Assembly (NCBI RefSeq): GCF_002814235.1
Contig: NZ_PHSU01000007.1
Coordinates: 248,001-312,000, forward strand
Source of the DNA: Pseudomonas sp. QS1027
GTDB taxonomy: Bacteria > Pseudomonadota > Gammaproteobacteria > Pseudomonadales > Pseudomonadaceae
Length of the DNA stretch: 64,000 bases
Direction: 5' to 3'
Shown here: in pieces, positions 1 to 9,641 of the stretch
How the letters are laid out: each line of letters opens with the position of its first letter
Position numbering within the stretch: the first letter of the stretch is position 1
Made by a program: the position numbers and the translations under genes
Notes under the pieces: model-generated
Seen by the model: the letters and a program-made list of their open reading frames with translations, nothing else
Told to the model about the DNA's origin: nothing
Databases searched by the model: none

Positions 1-842
1 TGGTGGTGATGGCGATTCCCGCGACCGCCACGCTGATCAAGATGTACGACACCAGTGAGTCGGACGTCGATATCCAGATCACCGGCTATCAGTGGAAGTG
101 GCACTACAAATACCTGGGCCAGGATGTCGAGTTCTTCAGCAACCTGTCCACTCCCCCCGAACAGATGCATAACCTGGTGCCCAAGGGCGAAAACTACCTG
201 CTGGAAGTCGACCAGCCGCTGGTCCTGCCGGTGGGCGCCAAGGTGCGTTTCCTGGTGACTTCCGCCGACGTGATCCACTCCTGGTGGGTGCCGGCCCTGG
301 CGGTCAAGCGTGATGCGATTCCTGGGTTCTTCAACGAAGCCTGGACCCGGGTCGACAAGCCCGGCATCTACCGCGGCCAATGTTCCGAATTGTGCGGCAA
401 GGACCACGGCTTCATGCCGGTGGTGGTCGATGTCCGCACCAAGGCCGACTACGACAGCTGGCTGGCCGATCGCAAGGCCGAGTCGGCCAAGCTCAAGGAA
501 CTGACCAGCAAGGAATGGACTCTCGACGAACTCAAGGAGCGTGGCGACAAGGTCTACCACACCACCTGCGTGGCCTGTCACCAGGCCGAGGGCCAGGGCC
601 TGCCGCCGATGTTCCCGGCACTCAAGGGCTCGAAAATCGCCACCGGTCCCAAGGAAGACCACCTGCACCGGGTGTTCTTCGGCAAGCCGGGCACGGCCAT
701 GGCGGCCTTCGGCAAACAGTTGTCGGAAGTCGATATCGCCGCCGTCGTGACCTACGAGCGTAATGCCTGGGGCAACAACAAGGGCGACATGGTCACGCCC
801 AAGGAAGTACTGGCGCTGAAACAGGCGGAGGGCGGCAAATGA
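1..842 (+). CDS. coxB: Cytochrome c oxidase subunit II with fused cytochrome c domain (5' partial)
   Basis: This is the electron-entry subunit of an aa3/caa3-type terminal oxidase in the inner membrane. The start and first membrane segment lie left of the window. The visible part begins at the end of the second membrane helix, followed by the periplasmic CuA cupredoxin domain with the aromatic YQWKWHY stretch and the ligand motif CSELCGKDHGFM. A C-terminal cytochrome c domain with the heme motif CVACH follows, so the protein both carries heme c and passes electrons to CuA. It heads a co-directional operon with coxA, ctaG and coxC. The product call is secure; only the true start is unseen. Confidence 0.97.
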   Translation, partial: VVMAIPATATLIKMYDTSESDVDIQITGYQWKWHYKYLGQDVEFFSNLSTPPEQMHNLVPKGENYLLEVDQPLVLPVGAKVRFLVTSADVIHSWWVPALAVKRDAIPGFFNEAWTRVDKPGIYRGQCSELCGKDHGFMPVVVDVRTKADYDSWLADRKAESAKLKELTSKEWTLDELKERGDKVYHTTCVACHQAEGQGLPPMFPALKGSKIATGPKEDHLHRVFFGKPGTAMAAFGKQLSEVDIAAVVTYERNAWGNNKGDMVTPKEVLALKQAEGGK

Positions 843-924
843 ACAGCTCCGTTGCGTGTTCGCTGAACCGGTCGGAGCCGAGGCTCCCGGGCCAAGCCGT
901 TCCCCCGTTTGCAGGAGACAGGAC

Positions 925-2523
925 ATGAGTGCAGTGATCGATGACCATGGCCATGGCGGCCACGATGAGCACGCCGCCCACGGTCCCGCCAAGGGCCTGA
1001 TGCGCTGGGTGCTGACCACCAACCACAAGGATATCGGCACGCTGTACCTGTGGTTCAGCTTCGCCATGTTCCTGCTCGGTGGCTCCTTCGCCATGGTGAT
1101 CCGCGCCGAACTGTTCCAGCCGGGGCTGCACATTGTCGAACCGGCGTTCTTCAACCAGATGACCACCATGCATGGCCTGGTGATGGTTTTCGGCGCGGTG
1201 ATGCCGGCCTTCGTCGGCCTGGCCAACTGGATGATCCCGCTGATGATCGGCGCGCCGGACATGGCCTTGCCGCGGATGAACAACTTCAGCTTCTGGCTGT
1301 TGCCGGCGGCCTTCTCGTTGATGGTCTCGACCCTGTTCATGCCCGGCGGCGGGCCGAACTTCGGCTGGACCTTCTATGCGCCGCTGTCGACCACCTACGC
1401 GCCCGAAAGCGTGACCTTCTTTATCTTCGCCATCCACATGATGGGCATCAGTTCGATCATGGGCGCGATCAATGTGATCTCGACCATTCTCAACCTGCGT
1501 GCGCCGGGCATGACCCTGATGAAGATGCCGCTGTTCGTCTGGACCTGGCTGATCACCGCGTTCCTGCTGATCGCCGTGATGCCGGTGCTGGCAGGCGTTG
1601 TGACCATGATGCTGATGGACATCCATTTCGGCACCAGCTTCTTCAGCGCCGCCGGAGGCGGTGACCCGGTGCTGTTCCAGCACGTGTTCTGGTTCTTCGG
1701 CCACCCCGAGGTGTACATCATGATCCTGCCGGCGTTCGGCGCGGTCAGTGCGATCATCCCGGCGTTTTCCCGCAAGCCGTTGTTCGGCTACACCTCGATG
1801 GTCTATGCCACGGCGAGCATCGCCTTCCTCTCGTTCATCGTCTGGGGCCACCACATGTTCGTGGTCGGCATTCCCCTGGTCGGCGAGCTGTTCTACATGT
1901 ACGCGACCATGCTGATCGCGGTGCCGACCGGGGTGAAGGTGTTCAACTGGGTCAGCACCATGTGGCAAGGCTCGCTGACCTTCGAGACGCCCATGCTGTT
2001 TGCGGTGGCCTTTGTCATCCTGTTCAGTATCGGCGGTTTTTCCGGGCTGATGCTGGCGATGGCGCCGGCGGACTTCCAGTACCACGGCACCTATTTCGTG
2101 GTGGCGCATTTCCACTACGTGCTGGTGCCGGGGGCGATCTTCGGGATCTTCGCTTCCACCTACTACTGGCTGCCGAAGTGGACCGGCCACATGTACGACG
2201 AAACCCTTGGCAAGCTGCACTTCTGGCTGTCGTTCATCGGCATGAACCTGACCTTCTTCCCGATGCACTTCGTGGGCCTGGCGGGTATGCCACGGCGGGT
2301 ACCGGACTACAACCTGCAGTTCGCCAACTTCAACATGGTCTCGTCGATTGGCGGTTTCATGTTCGGGGTCACCCAGTTGCTGTTCCTGTTCATCGTCATC
2401 AAGTGCATCCGCAGCGGTCCGCCGGCCCCGGCCAAACCCTGGGATGGTGCCGAAGGCCTGGAGTGGAGCATTCCGTCACCCGCGCCGTATCACACCTTCA
2501 CCACGCCTCCGGAAGTGAAATAG
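925..2523 (+). CDS. coxA: Cytochrome c oxidase subunit I
   Basis: Catalytic heme-copper subunit of the terminal oxidase, about 532 aa with roughly 12 membrane helices. The binuclear-centre motif FFGHPEVYI, the WGHHMF motif and the VVAHFHYVL motif (heme a3 and heme a histidines) are all present. The ATG at 925 is chosen because GGAGACAGGAC lies just before it and the protein then begins with a short His-rich cytoplasmic tail (DDHGHGGHDEHAAHG); in-frame codons back to 856 have no ribosome site. It sits 82 bp after coxB and 3 bp before ctaG, in one operon. Confidence 0.97.
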   Translation: MSAVIDDHGHGGHDEHAAHGPAKGLMRWVLTTNHKDIGTLYLWFSFAMFLLGGSFAMVIRAELFQPGLHIVEPAFFNQMTTMHGLVMVFGAVMPAFVGLANWMIPLMIGAPDMALPRMNNFSFWLLPAAFSLMVSTLFMPGGGPNFGWTFYAPLSTTYAPESVTFFIFAIHMMGISSIMGAINVISTILNLRAPGMTLMKMPLFVWTWLITAFLLIAVMPVLAGVVTMMLMDIHFGTSFFSAAGGGDPVLFQHVFWFFGHPEVYIMILPAFGAVSAIIPAFSRKPLFGYTSMVYATASIAFLSFIVWGHHMFVVGIPLVGELFYMYATMLIAVPTGVKVFNWVSTMWQGSLTFETPMLFAVAFVILFSIGGFSGLMLAMAPADFQYHGTYFVVAHFHYVLVPGAIFGIFASTYYWLPKWTGHMYDETLGKLHFWLSFIGMNLTFFPMHFVGLAGMPRRVPDYNLQFANFNMVSSIGGFMFGVTQLLFLFIVIKCIRSGPPAPAKPWDGAEGLEWSIPSPAPYHTFTTPPEVK

Positions 2524-2526
2524 ATC

Positions 2527-3075
2527 ATGGCCGACTCGATCTCGCTCAAGCGCCTGGTCACACGCCTGTTGTTGGTGGTGGTAGCGATGTTCGCCTTCGG
2601 TTTTGCCCTGGTGCCGCTCTACGACGTGATGTGCAAGGCCTTCGGGATCAACGGCAAGACCGCCGGGCAATATGAGGGCGAGCAGGTGGTCGATCTGTCG
2701 CGCAATATCGGTGTGCAGTTCCTCTCGACCAATGCCGTCGACATGGTCTGGGAGTTCTACCCCAAGGCCGACCAGTTGAGCGTGCACCCCGGTGCCGTCA
2801 ACGAGATGCTCTTCGTGGCCTACAACCCCACCGACCATGTGATGAAGGCCCAGGCCATCCCGAGCATCGCCCCGGCGAATGCGGCGGTGTACTTCCACAA
2901 GACCGAATGCTTCTGCTTCACCCAGCAGACCTTGCAGCCCGGGCAGCGCATCGAGATGCCGGTACGTTTCATCGTTGATCGCGACATGCCCAAGGATGTG
3001 AAGCAACTGACGCTGGGCTACACGCTGTTCGACATCACCGCCCGCAACCCGCCTGTAGCGGGTACGGGCGGCTAG
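2527..3075 (+). CDS. ctaG: Cytochrome c oxidase assembly protein CtaG/Cox11
   Basis: Copper chaperone that delivers CuB to subunit I. The 182-aa protein has one N-terminal membrane anchor (about residues 11-31) and a periplasmic beta domain with the CFCF copper motif at residues 128-131. Length and motif match the Cox11 family. It begins 3 bp after the coxA stop, so it is very likely translationally coupled to the subunit it loads. Confidence 0.95.
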   Translation: MADSISLKRLVTRLLLVVVAMFAFGFALVPLYDVMCKAFGINGKTAGQYEGEQVVDLSRNIGVQFLSTNAVDMVWEFYPKADQLSVHPGAVNEMLFVAYNPTDHVMKAQAIPSIAPANAAVYFHKTECFCFTQQTLQPGQRIEMPVRFIVDRDMPKDVKQLTLGYTLFDITARNPPVAGTGG

Positions 3076-3108
3076 GACATTTGGCGTGCCCGATAAGGAG
3101 AACAATAA

Positions 3109-3999
3109 ATGGCGATTCATGAGCACTATTACGTACCGGCCCAGAGCAAGTGGCCGATCATTGCCACGGCGGGCATGCTGACCACGATGTTCGGCCTGGG
3201 CACCTGGTTCAATGACCTGAAGGCGGCGCGCCCGGATTCCCACGGCCCGCTGATCTTCTTCATCGGCGGACTGCTGCTGGCCTACATGCTCTTCGGCTGG
3301 TTCGGCACGGTGATCAAGGAAAGCCGCGCCGGACTCTACAGCCCGCAGATGGACCGTTCGTTCCGCTGGGGCATGAGCTGGTTCATCTTTTCCGAGGTGA
3401 TGTTCTTCATCGCCTTCTTCGGCGCGCTGTTCTATGTGCGCAATCTGTCGGTGCCCTGGCTGGCCGGTGACGGCGGTGCGAAAGGCATCGCCCACCTGCT
3501 CTGGCCGAACTTCCAGAACGCCTGGCCATTGCTGCACAACCCCGATCCGAAGCTCTTTCCCGGCCCCAGGGAAACCATCAGTCCCTGGGGGTTGCCGCTG
3601 CTCAATACCGTGTTGCTGGTCAGTTCCAGCGTCACCGTGACCATCGCCCACCATGCCCTGAAAAACGGCCATCGCGGTGCGCTGAAGATCTGGCTGGCGA
3701 TCACCGTGCTGCTGGGGATCGCGTTCCTGAGCTTCCAGGCCAAGGAATACATGCATGCCTATCACGAACTGGGGCTGACCCTGGGTTCGGGCATCTACGG
3801 CGCGACCTTCTTCATGCTCACCGGCTTCCACGGCGCCCACGTGACCATCGGCACCCTGATCCTGTTCGTGATGCTGATGCGGGTCATGCGCGGGCACTTC
3901 AATGCCGAGCATCAATTCGGTTTTGAAGCGGCCAGTTGGTATTGGCACTTCGTCGACGTGGTCTGGATCGGCCTGTTCGTCTTCGTCTACGTGCTCTGA
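3109..3999 (+). CDS. coxC: Cytochrome c oxidase subunit III
   Basis: Seven-helix oxidase subunit of 296 aa. It shows the family segments RWGMSWFIFSEVMFF and GFHGAHVTIG and ends in WHFVDVVWIGLFVFVYVL. The ATG at 3109 follows AAGGAGAACAATAA. The gene closes the structural part of the operon. The next gene to the right lies on the opposite strand, so the assembly genes downstream may have their own promoter. Confidence 0.96.
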   Translation: MAIHEHYYVPAQSKWPIIATAGMLTTMFGLGTWFNDLKAARPDSHGPLIFFIGGLLLAYMLFGWFGTVIKESRAGLYSPQMDRSFRWGMSWFIFSEVMFFIAFFGALFYVRNLSVPWLAGDGGAKGIAHLLWPNFQNAWPLLHNPDPKLFPGPRETISPWGLPLLNTVLLVSSSVTVTIAHHALKNGHRGALKIWLAITVLLGIAFLSFQAKEYMHAYHELGLTLGSGIYGATFFMLTGFHGAHVTIGTLILFVMLMRVMRGHFNAEHQFGFEAASWYWHFVDVVWIGLFVFVYVL

Positions 4000-4019
4000 G
4001 CCTTGCCGGCCCCGGGTTT

Positions 4020-4223
4020 TTACCAGGGCGCCGAGGACACCAGTTGGCCGCTGAAAAAGCCCCAGGTGATCAAGGCCAGGGTGATCACGGCAAGCCCGAC
4101 CCGCACAGTCAGGGCATGGACCAGGCGCTTGGAGTGCGCGTCGTCCTTCACCAGGAAGAACAGGCCGCTGAACAGGCTGGCCACCGTGGCCAACAGCATC
4201 AGGACAATCGCCGCTTTCAACAT
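4020..4223 (-). CDS. DUF2909-type small twin-transmembrane protein
   Basis: Small 67-aa inner-membrane protein with two predicted helices (about residues 2-24 and 40-60) joined by a short charged loop (KDDAHSKR). This matches the twin-helix DUF2909 family often found in cytochrome oxidase clusters; its function is unknown. The ATG at 4223 is chosen because GGAG precedes it by seven bases, whereas an upstream in-frame start would add a non-hydrophobic head. It is the only minus-strand gene inside the oxidase cluster, lying between coxC and the SURF1 gene. Confidence 0.8.
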   Translation of the reverse strand: MLKAAIVLMLLATVASLFSGLFFLVKDDAHSKRLVHALTVRVGLAVITLALITWGFFSGQLVSSAPW

Positions 4224-4294
4224 GGTGAGACTCCGGGGGGGATGCGCATGCAATTGAGTATAGCGAGTCGAATACGCGCCACCGGGGTGCGGTC

Positions 4295-5047
4295 ATGAGG
4301 CGCTTCCAGCCCGGCATCGCGCCGACCCTGGTGGTGCTCGTGCTGCTGCCGTTGCTGGTCTGCCTGGGTTTCTGGCAGCTGAGTCGCAGCGAGCAGAAAC
4401 GCGTGCTGCTGGAGAACCATGCCCAGCGCCGCACCGCCGCACCGGTGGCCGGCGACCAGTTGAAAGCCATGACCGATCCGGCGTTCCGGCGGGTGCGATT
4501 GAGCGGCCAGTTCGACGCCGAACACAGCTACCTGCTGGATAACCGCATGCGTGACGACCGGGTCGGCGTCGAGCTGTTGCAGCCGTTCCACGACGAGGTC
4601 AGCGGCCTGTGGTTGCTGGTCAACCGCGGCTGGTTGCCCTGGCCGGACCGGCGCACGCCGCCGGTGTTCAGCACCCCCGCGCAACGGCTGGAGATCGGTG
4701 CCTGGGTGTATGTCTCGCCTGGCGCGACTTTCCAGTTGGGCAGCGACCCGGCCAATGCGAGCTGGCCACGGCTGGTGACCGCGATCGACCCGGACAAGCT
4801 CTGGGCGGAATTGGGACGCACCGGTTTCAACTACGAACTGCGCCAGGAGTCCGGTCCGGCGGCCTACGAGGCCGGCTGGCCGGTGGTCTCCGAAGGCATG
4901 GGGCCGGAAAAACATGTGGCCTATGCCGTGCAGTGGTTCGCCATGGCGCTGGCGCTGTTCGGCCTTTATCTCTACCTCGGATGGCATAACGCAAGGGAGA
5001 AACACCATGGGAGCGGCCATGAATCCGAATCCACTGAACACAGCTGA
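4295..5047 (+). CDS. SURF1-family oxidase assembly protein
   Basis: The 250-aa protein has the SURF1 layout: one N-terminal membrane helix (about 10-28), a periplasmic domain and one C-terminal helix (about 205-228). Family segments include LGFWQLSRSEQKR, LLVNRGWLPWP and EKHVAYAVQWFAMA. SURF1 proteins help heme a insertion or stabilise subunit I during oxidase assembly. The 3' end overlaps the next gene by 41 bp, indicating cotranslation. There is a divergent promoter space of about 70 bp towards the small membrane gene on its left. Confidence 0.92.
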   Translation: MRRFQPGIAPTLVVLVLLPLLVCLGFWQLSRSEQKRVLLENHAQRRTAAPVAGDQLKAMTDPAFRRVRLSGQFDAEHSYLLDNRMRDDRVGVELLQPFHDEVSGLWLLVNRGWLPWPDRRTPPVFSTPAQRLEIGAWVYVSPGATFQLGSDPANASWPRLVTAIDPDKLWAELGRTGFNYELRQESGPAAYEAGWPVVSEGMGPEKHVAYAVQWFAMALALFGLYLYLGWHNAREKHHGSGHESESTEHS

Positions 5048-5606
5048 AGCACCGACCCCGCCGCGGCGTGCCCGCGGTCGCTGGCAATTGATCATGATCC
5101 TGCTGGTGGTGATCGGCCCGATGGTCCTCGCCACCGGGATGTACAAGTTGCAGTTCTGGGTGCCGGAGAGCCGCAGCTATCACGGTGAGTTGATCGGCAA
5201 TGGCGAGAGCCGCGCCGACCTCGGCGTGCAGACCGACGAGCAGCGTTGGCAGATGCTGGTGACGTCACCCCAGGACTGCACAGCGGACTGCCAGCAACTG
5301 GTCTACCTGGCGCGGCAGATCCAGATCGCCCTCGGTCGCGATGCTTCCCGGGCCAGCCATGCCCTGGCGGCGGCGCAACCCCTGGAGGCGACCTACGACG
5401 CCAAGCTCAAGCGCGAATACCCGCAGTTGCAACGCTACCCGCTGGATCTTGCGGCCTACAACCGGGAAGCCAAGGGTAACGGCGCGGCGCAACTGTGGAT
5501 CGTCGATCCCCACGGCAATCTGGTGCTGCGTTATGACGCCACGGTCAAGGGCAAGGACCTGCTCAACGACCTGGTGCAACTGCTGAAACTGTCGAATATC
5601 GGATGA
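5007..5606 (+). CDS. Membrane-anchored Sco-like assembly protein of the cox operon
   Basis: A 199-aa protein with one membrane anchor (about 27-45) and a periplasmic domain. By position it corresponds to PAO1 PA0111, annotated as hypothetical. The domain contains CTADC (Cys91 and Cys95), the same CxxxC spacing as Sco1, and near the C-terminus WIVDPHGNLVLRY, which resembles the Sco strand VGPDG. It may therefore be a degenerate Sco/thioredoxin-fold protein serving oxidase maturation. The ATG at 5007 follows AAGGGAGAAACACC; a second ATG at 5019 is possible. The Sco relationship is an inference from short motifs. Confidence 0.75.
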   Translation: MGAAMNPNPLNTAEAPTPPRRARGRWQLIMILLVVIGPMVLATGMYKLQFWVPESRSYHGELIGNGESRADLGVQTDEQRWQMLVTSPQDCTADCQQLVYLARQIQIALGRDASRASHALAAAQPLEATYDAKLKREYPQLQRYPLDLAAYNREAKGNGAAQLWIVDPHGNLVLRYDATVKGKDLLNDLVQLLKLSNIG

Positions 5607-5616
5607 GGGCATCGTC

Positions 5617-6696
5617 ATGGCCAAACCTGGATTTCGCCTCGCGCTGTTCGCCACGCTGCTGGCGCTGATCGTCGTCCTGCTGGGCGCCTATACCCGGCTG
5701 ACCCACGCCGGCCTGGGCTGCCCCGACTGGCCGGGCTGCTACGGCTTTATCAGCGTGCCCCAGAGCGAAGCCCAGCTGGCCCATGCCGAACTGCATTTTC
5801 CCGATACCCCGGTGCAAGCCCACAAGGGCTGGAACGAGATGGTCCACCGCTACTTCGCCGGAACCCTGGGGCTGCTGATCGTCCTGTTGGCCGCACGCTC
5901 CTGGCATGAACGCCGGCGTGACGGGCAACCATTGAAATTGCCGCTGTTCCTCTTGGGAGTGGTCTTCGCCCAGGCGGCCTTCGGCATGTGGACGGTCACC
6001 CTCAAGCTCTGGCCCCAGGTGGTCACGGCCCATCTGCTCGGCGGCTTTGCCACCTTGAGCCTGCTGTTCCTGCTGACCTTGCGCCTGTCCGGCGTGCTGC
6101 CGGCGCTGGCGGTGCCGCGACGCCTGCAGCGCTGGGCCACGGCCGGGCTGTTGTTGGTGATTTTGCAGATCGCCCTCGGCGGCTGGGTCAGTTCCAATTA
6201 TGCGGCGGTGGCCTGTATCGACCTGCCGACCTGTCACGGGCAATGGTGGCCGAACGCGGATTTTGCCAACGGTTTTCACCTGACCCAGCATATCGGCCCC
6301 AACTATCTGGGCGGCCAGCTCGACAGCGATGCGCGCACGGCGATTCACCTGACCCACCGCATCGGCGCCCTGCTGGTGACCCTGGTGCTGTGCGGCCTGG
6401 CCTGGCAATTGCGGGCGGTGGGCATGACCCGGCTCGCCGGTTTGCTGCTGCTGGCGCTGGCGGCGCAGATCAGCCTGGGCCTGAGCAATGTCTACTTTCA
6501 TCTGCCGCTGCCGGTGGCCGTGGCGCACAATGCCGGCGGTGCGGCGTTGTTGCTGACGCTGGTGCTGGTCAATTACCACGCGCGTACCGCGCTGGTCCGG
6601 GTGCGCGCGCAAGCGCCGGCACGCTGGCGTCTGAGCCCGATCAAAGCGGTCCATGCGCCCATCACGATCAAGGGAGAAATGCCGTGGCGACTGTAA
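5617..6696 (+). CDS. ctaA: Heme A synthase (CtaA/COX15)
   Basis: Oxidises the C8 methyl group of heme O to give heme A for the oxidase. The 359-aa protein has eight predicted helices in two repeats. Heme-ligand histidines are in [37 protein letters not shown] and VAHNAGG. The CPDWPGC and CIDLPTC cysteine pairs of the bacterial enzymes are present. The last 13 bases overlap the start of the heme O synthase gene, which fits their consecutive steps. Confidence 0.95.
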   Translation: MAKPGFRLALFATLLALIVVLLGAYTRLTHAGLGCPDWPGCYGFISVPQSEAQLAHAELHFPDTPVQAHKGWNEMVHRYFAGTLGLLIVLLAARSWHERRRDGQPLKLPLFLLGVVFAQAAFGMWTVTLKLWPQVVTAHLLGGFATLSLLFLLTLRLSGVLPALAVPRRLQRWATAGLLLVILQIALGGWVSSNYAAVACIDLPTCHGQWWPNADFANGFHLTQHIGPNYLGGQLDSDARTAIHLTHRIGALLVTLVLCGLAWQLRAVGMTRLAGLLLLALAAQISLGLSNVYFHLPLPVAVAHNAGGAALLLTLVLVNYHARTALVRVRAQAPARWRLSPIKAVHAPITIKGEMPWRL

Positions 6697-7583
6697 TCGG
6701 TGAGCGTCAGGGCCAGGCCCTGTGGCGCGACTACCTGGAGCTGACCAAACCCAAGGTGGTGGTGCTGATGCTGATCACCTCGCTGGTGGGCATGTTTCTC
6801 GCGACCCGCGCCGGCGTGCCCTGGACCGTGCTGGTGTTCGGCAACCTGGGCATCGCCCTGTGTGCCGGCGGCGCGGCGGTGGTCAACCATGTGGTGGATC
6901 GGCGCATCGATGCGCTGATGGCCCGCACCCACAAGCGGCCGCTGGCCCAGGGCCGGGTGTCGCCGACGGCGGCGCTGAGTTTCGCCCTGGTTCTCGCGGT
7001 GCTCGGGCAAGCCTTGTTGCTGAGCTTCACCAATCCGCTGACGGCCTGGCTGACCCTGGCCTCCCTGCTCGGTTACGCGGTGATCTACACCGGCTTTCTC
7101 AAGCGTGCCACGCCGCAGAATATCGTGATCGGCGGCCTGGCCGGGGCGGCGCCGCCGTTGCTCGGCTGGGTCGCGGCCACCGGCCATGTCAGCGCCGAAC
7201 CGCTGCTGCTGGTGCTGATCATCTTCGCCTGGACCCCGCCGCACTTCTGGGCCCTGGCCATCCACCGCAAGGAGGAGTACGCCAAGGCGGATATCCCGAT
7301 GCTGCCGGTGACCCATGGCGAGCATTACACCAAGGTGCATATCCTGCTCTACACCTGTGTCCTGCTGGCGGTCAGCCTGCTGCCGTTCGTGATCCACATG
7401 AGCGGCCTGCTCTACCTGGTCTGCGCCACGCTCCTGGGCGCGCGCTTCCTGCATTGGGCGTGGGTGTTGTACCGTGGCAGTCAGCCGCATGCGGCGATCA
7501 ACACCTTCAAGTACTCTATCTACTACTTGTTCCTGCTGTTTATCGCGCTGCTTGTCGATCACTACCTATTGTTGAATCTATGA
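6684..7583 (+). CDS. ctaB: Protoheme IX farnesyltransferase (heme O synthase)
   Basis: UbiA-family prenyltransferase that adds farnesyl to heme B. The protein is 299 aa from a GTG start at 6684, which is preceded by AAGGGAGAAATGCC. The first Asp-rich motif is [20 protein letters not shown], and [17 protein letters not shown] is the second conserved loop. About nine helices follow. It overlaps ctaA by 13 bp and the Sco gene by 4 bp (ATGA), so the three are tightly coupled. Gene symbol cyoE is used for the same family. Confidence 0.95.
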   Translation: MATVIGERQGQALWRDYLELTKPKVVVLMLITSLVGMFLATRAGVPWTVLVFGNLGIALCAGGAAVVNHVVDRRIDALMARTHKRPLAQGRVSPTAALSFALVLAVLGQALLLSFTNPLTAWLTLASLLGYAVIYTGFLKRATPQNIVIGGLAGAAPPLLGWVAATGHVSAEPLLLVLIIFAWTPPHFWALAIHRKEEYAKADIPMLPVTHGEHYTKVHILLYTCVLLAVSLLPFVIHMSGLLYLVCATLLGARFLHWAWVLYRGSQPHAAINTFKYSIYYLFLLFIALLVDHYLLLNL

Positions 7584-8215
7584 CTCGAGTTCAGAAAACC
7601 GTTTTTATTCTCGTCGCCGTGGTGGCCCTGGTCCTGGGCCTGACGGTCAACAAAGTGATCCATAACCAGCGCCAGGGCGAGCCCACGGCGATGATCGATG
7701 CGGGGATCATCCTGCTGCCCCAGAGCCGTTCGCTGCCCGGGGTGAAGATGACCGACCAGAACGGCCAGCCGGTGCAGGTCGACGAGCTCAAGGGCAAGTG
7801 GAGCCTGCTGTTCTTCGGCTACACCTTCTGCCCGGACATCTGCCCGACCACCCTCGCCCAGCTGCGTCAGATCAAGAGTGAATTGCCCAAGGATGTGGTG
7901 GGTCAGTTGCAGGTGATCCTGGTGAGTGTCGACCCCAACCGCGATACGCCGCAGCAGCTCAAGCAGTACCTGGGTTACTTCGATCCGGATTTCCGCGGGC
8001 TGACGGCCGGTTCGATCGACGACCTGCAGAAAGTCGCCAATGCGCTGAGCATTCCGTTTATTCCCGCGGACACCAGCAAGCCCAACTACACGGTTGACCA
8101 TAGCGGCAACCTGGCGTTGGTCGGGCCGGACGGCACCCAGCGTGGTTTTATCCGGGCACCGTTGAACAACCAGAAGCTGGTGGCGCAGTTGCCGGAGTTG
8201 CTCACGCGCAAGTAG
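7580..8215 (+). CDS. Sco1/SenC copper chaperone
   Basis: Membrane-anchored thioredoxin-fold protein, 211 aa, that matures the CuA site of subunit II. It has an N-terminal helix (about 8-25), the copper motif FCPDIC (Cys84, Cys88) and the distal His174 in YTVDHSGNL. The ATG overlaps the stop of the heme O synthase gene. It is the last gene of the oxidase operon and converges with a VOC gene only a few bases away; no terminator hairpin is visible there. Confidence 0.94.
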   Translation: MTRVQKTVFILVAVVALVLGLTVNKVIHNQRQGEPTAMIDAGIILLPQSRSLPGVKMTDQNGQPVQVDELKGKWSLLFFGYTFCPDICPTTLAQLRQIKSELPKDVVGQLQVILVSVDPNRDTPQQLKQYLGYFDPDFRGLTAGSIDDLQKVANALSIPFIPADTSKPNYTVDHSGNLALVGPDGTQRGFIRAPLNNQKLVAQLPELLTRK

Positions 8216-8218
8216 CGG

Positions 8219-8644
8219 TTACTTGGCAAACATCTGCCCGATGTCCTTGAAGGCCTTGAACTCCAGGGCATTGCCGCAGGGGTCGAACAGGAACATGGTT
8301 GCCTGTTCGCCCACCTGCCCCTTGAAGCGCACGTAGGGTTCGATGACGAACCGGGTGCCCTTCTCTTTCAGGCGTTCCGCCAGGGCTTCCCAGGTTTCCC
8401 ATTCCAGCACCACACCGAAATGCGGTACCGGCACGTCGTGGCCGTCCACCGGGTTGCTCAATGCCTGTTCCTGGGCCGCGGTCTTGGCCTGGTGGTGAAT
8501 CACCAACTGGTGACCGAAGAAGTCGAAGTCCACCCAGTGATCGCTGCTGCGTCCTTCCGGGCAGGCAAAAACATCGCCGTAGAAATGTCGGGCCGCGGCC
8601 AGGTCATGAACCGGGATTGCCAGGTGAAAGGGTGAAAGCGCCAT
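8219..8644 (-). CDS. VOC-superfamily (glyoxalase/dioxygenase-like) protein
   Basis: A 141-aa single-module vicinal-oxygen-chelate protein. It begins with [17 protein letters not shown], has the metal-ligand type segment [11 protein letters not shown], and ends with [15 protein letters not shown], which carries the typical C-terminal glutamate. Substrate cannot be deduced. The start MALSP at 8644 puts the first strand at the N-terminus as usual for the family. It is divergent from the LysR regulator at 8750, with about 105 bp between them, so the regulator might control it. Confidence 0.85.
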   Translation of the reverse strand: MALSPFHLAIPVHDLAAARHFYGDVFACPEGRSSDHWVDFDFFGHQLVIHHQAKTAAQEQALSNPVDGHDVPVPHFGVVLEWETWEALAERLKEKGTRFVIEPYVRFKGQVGEQATMFLFDPCGNALEFKAFKDIGQMFAK

Positions 8645-8749
8645 GTCGGATACCAGGCTGGGGGAAGGAGCTTTCAGTGTAGCGATGATTATTTTGCTGG
8701 AAAGCGCATATTCTTGCTTCCGAGCCCGACTATTTTTACTAGGTGCCCC

Positions 8750-9610
8750 ATGCTCCGTGAACTCAAGACCTTTATCCGCGTTGCCCGCGAAGGCACCTTT
8801 GTCGCCGCCGGCCAGCAGGTGGGGCTGACCCAGTCGGCGGTCAGTGCGCAAATGCGCGTGCTGGAGCAGAACCTCGGGGTGCGTCTGTTCGACCGCAGCG
8901 GGCGGGCCGCCGTGCTGAATGCGGCGGGTCGCCATGCGTTGCCCCTGGCCGAGCAGATCCTCGCCTTGTATGGGCAGATGGCCCTGTCGACGAGCGCCGC
9001 CGAGTGGCAAGGGGAGTTGCGTATCGGCGCCATTGCCACGGTGCAGACCGGTTTGTTACCCCAGGCCTTGCCGCGTTTTCGCCAGGCGGCGCCACGGGTG
9101 GAGTTGAAGCTGGTGCCGGGGGTTTCCCTCAATCTGCTGGGCCAGGTGGATGCCGGTGAGCTGGACCTGGCGCTGTTGATCAAGCCGCCGTTCGAGCTGC
9201 CCAAGGAGTTGCTGGAGATTCCCCTGGCCAGCGAGCCCTTTGTGCTGATCGCGCCGCTGCACCTGCCGGGTGATGACCCGCTGCAATTGCTCGCCGAGCA
9301 GCCGTTCGTGCGTTATGACCGGGCCTCCTTTGGCGGGCGCCTGGTCAGTCAGTTTCTGCGGGAACAGCGGATACAGGTACGCGATGCGCTGGAGCTGGAT
9401 GAGCTGGAAGCGATTGCGCGGATGGTGGAGTGCGGGCTGGGGGTGTCGCTGGTGCCCCGGGCGGGACTGTGGTTGCAGCGGGCGGACCAGTTGCGGGTGA
9501 TCGAGTTGGGCGAGCTGACTTTCGAGCGGCAGTTGATCGCGGTGTTGCGTCGCGCCCAGCGGCAGCCGGCACTGGATTGCCTGCTGGAGTGTCTGCGCCA
9601 GCCGTTGTAG
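8750..9610 (+). CDS. LysR-family transcriptional regulator
   Basis: A 286-aa regulator with an N-terminal winged helix ([38 protein letters not shown] is the recognisable helix-turn-helix region, roughly residues 2-36) and a substrate-binding co-inducer domain. The ATG at 8750 gives the standard LysR start; there is no strong ribosome site. The target is unknown. The divergent VOC gene is the obvious candidate, since LysR regulators often control the gene on the opposite side of their promoter. Confidence 0.9.
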   Translation: MLRELKTFIRVAREGTFVAAGQQVGLTQSAVSAQMRVLEQNLGVRLFDRSGRAAVLNAAGRHALPLAEQILALYGQMALSTSAAEWQGELRIGAIATVQTGLLPQALPRFRQAAPRVELKLVPGVSLNLLGQVDAGELDLALLIKPPFELPKELLEIPLASEPFVLIAPLHLPGDDPLQLLAEQPFVRYDRASFGGRLVSQFLREQRIQVRDALELDELEAIARMVECGLGVSLVPRAGLWLQRADQLRVIELGELTFERQLIAVLRRAQRQPALDCLLECLRQPL

Positions 9611-9631
9611 GAGCCGTCATCCGGCTCCTAC
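9607..9631. terminator. Hairpin between convergent LysR and metQ genes (REP-like)
   Basis: A perfect 10-bp stem, GTAGGAGCCG with its complement, closes on a 5-base loop (9617-9621) and overlaps the stop codon of the LysR gene. No T-run follows on either strand. The sequence is also the head of the local REP type, so it may be a lone REP rather than a classical terminator. Confidence 0.55.
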
Positions 9632-9641
9632 ACGGTGTACT

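Noticed and set aside
793..2268. Long open frame on the minus strand opposite coxA
   Set aside because: It lies antisense to coxA, is Arg/His/Gln-rich as expected for the complement of a high-GC gene, and has no ribosome site or family motif.
4914..5006. Upstream start for the Sco-like gene inside the SURF1 reading frame
   Set aside because: The extra N-terminal residues are Trp/Arg-rich shadow sequence of the SURF1 gene; ATG at 5007 has a good ribosome site.
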